Assembly: GCA_964439215.1 (NCBI GenBank) | Contig: CAYTNY010000017.1 | Coordinates: 1 to 34,840 of the forward strand | Source of the DNA: CAYTNY01 sp964439215 | Lineage (GTDB): Bacteria > Oederibacteriota > PGYV01 > CAYTNY01 | Length of the DNA: 34,840 nucleotides | Direction: 5' to 3' | Made by a program: the position numbers and the translations under genes | Shown here: one piece after another, positions 34,836 through 34,840 of the stretch | Layout of the letters: every line of letters begins with the position of its first letter | How positions within the stretch are numbered: the stretch's first letter is position 1 | The notes under the pieces: model-generated | Told to the model about the DNA's origin: nothing | What the model saw: the letters and a program-made list of their open reading frames with translations, nothing else | Databases searched by the model: none

Positions 34836-34840
34836 TGGAG

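Overview
The window reads as a stretch of chromosome from an uncultured diderm (Gram-negative-type) bacterium. Evidence for an outer membrane is an Omp85-like barrel ending in Phe and a macroglobulin/PBP1C pair. The moderately AT-rich sequence, the Thr-rich linkers and DUF11 surface proteins, and the mix of family types suggest a candidate phylum (Goldbacteria/Firestonebacteria-like would be a guess) rather than a well-known lineage. Every protein gene and the single tRNA lie on the + strand. No phage, IS element, CRISPR array or rRNA is visible, so this looks like ordinary chromosome with accessory surface genes at the right end.

Layout. (1) 47-2893: a secreted peptidase MA / beta-propeller / outer-membrane barrel fusion. 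(2) 2971-6347: a lipid-carrier cluster with uppP (undecaprenyl pyrophosphatase), a PhnP-like metallo-beta-lactamase-fold hydrolase, a SAM methyltransferase and a DUF368 (PopT-type) polyprenyl-phosphate translocase. (3) 6578-16216: an overlapping envelope operon behind a good promoter, encoding a 2059-residue alpha-2-macroglobulin with an intact CLEQ thioester, penicillin-binding protein 1C and a SpoIID/LytB protein. (4) 16290-16439: a 49-residue YqzL-like protein with its own promoter. (5) 16563-19286: pheS followed by tadB and tadC. (6) 19569-22329: a DUF192 protein overlapping a large soluble protein with a class III nucleotide cyclase-like domain. (7) 22330-22905: repeat-rich spacer, then tRNA-Ala(GGC). 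(8) 23202-27727: glyQ, glyS, thioredoxin and a CPA2 cation/proton antiporter. (9) 27887-31124: a P-type ATPase with altered ion-site residues, followed by a small protein resembling an AAA+ core with both Walker motifs degraded. (10) 31309-34626: two secreted proteins (DUF11 plus Thr-rich linker; beta-helix plus DUF11-like) behind a consensus promoter.

How it fits together. Much of the left half serves the envelope: UppP and the DUF368 protein together would recycle the C55 carrier, and the macroglobulin/PBP1C/SpoIID operon would protect and repair peptidoglycan. The centre is housekeeping translation (pheS, glyQS, tRNA-Ala) interleaved with pilus-assembly membrane proteins. The right part is ion transport plus surface display.

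Two dispersed intergenic repeat families recur. One is a low-complexity CTCAAA-type repeat near 6381, 22328 and 34640. The other is a palindromic element near 22549 and 34771 with a 16-bp stem, an 8-nt loop and a neighbouring C-rich/G-rich block. The observations most worth a second look are the degenerate AAA+ protein, the protease/propeller/barrel fusion, the five-helix macroglobulin anchor and the apparently leaderless surface-protein transcript. All family calls come from reading motifs, and no database search was possible.
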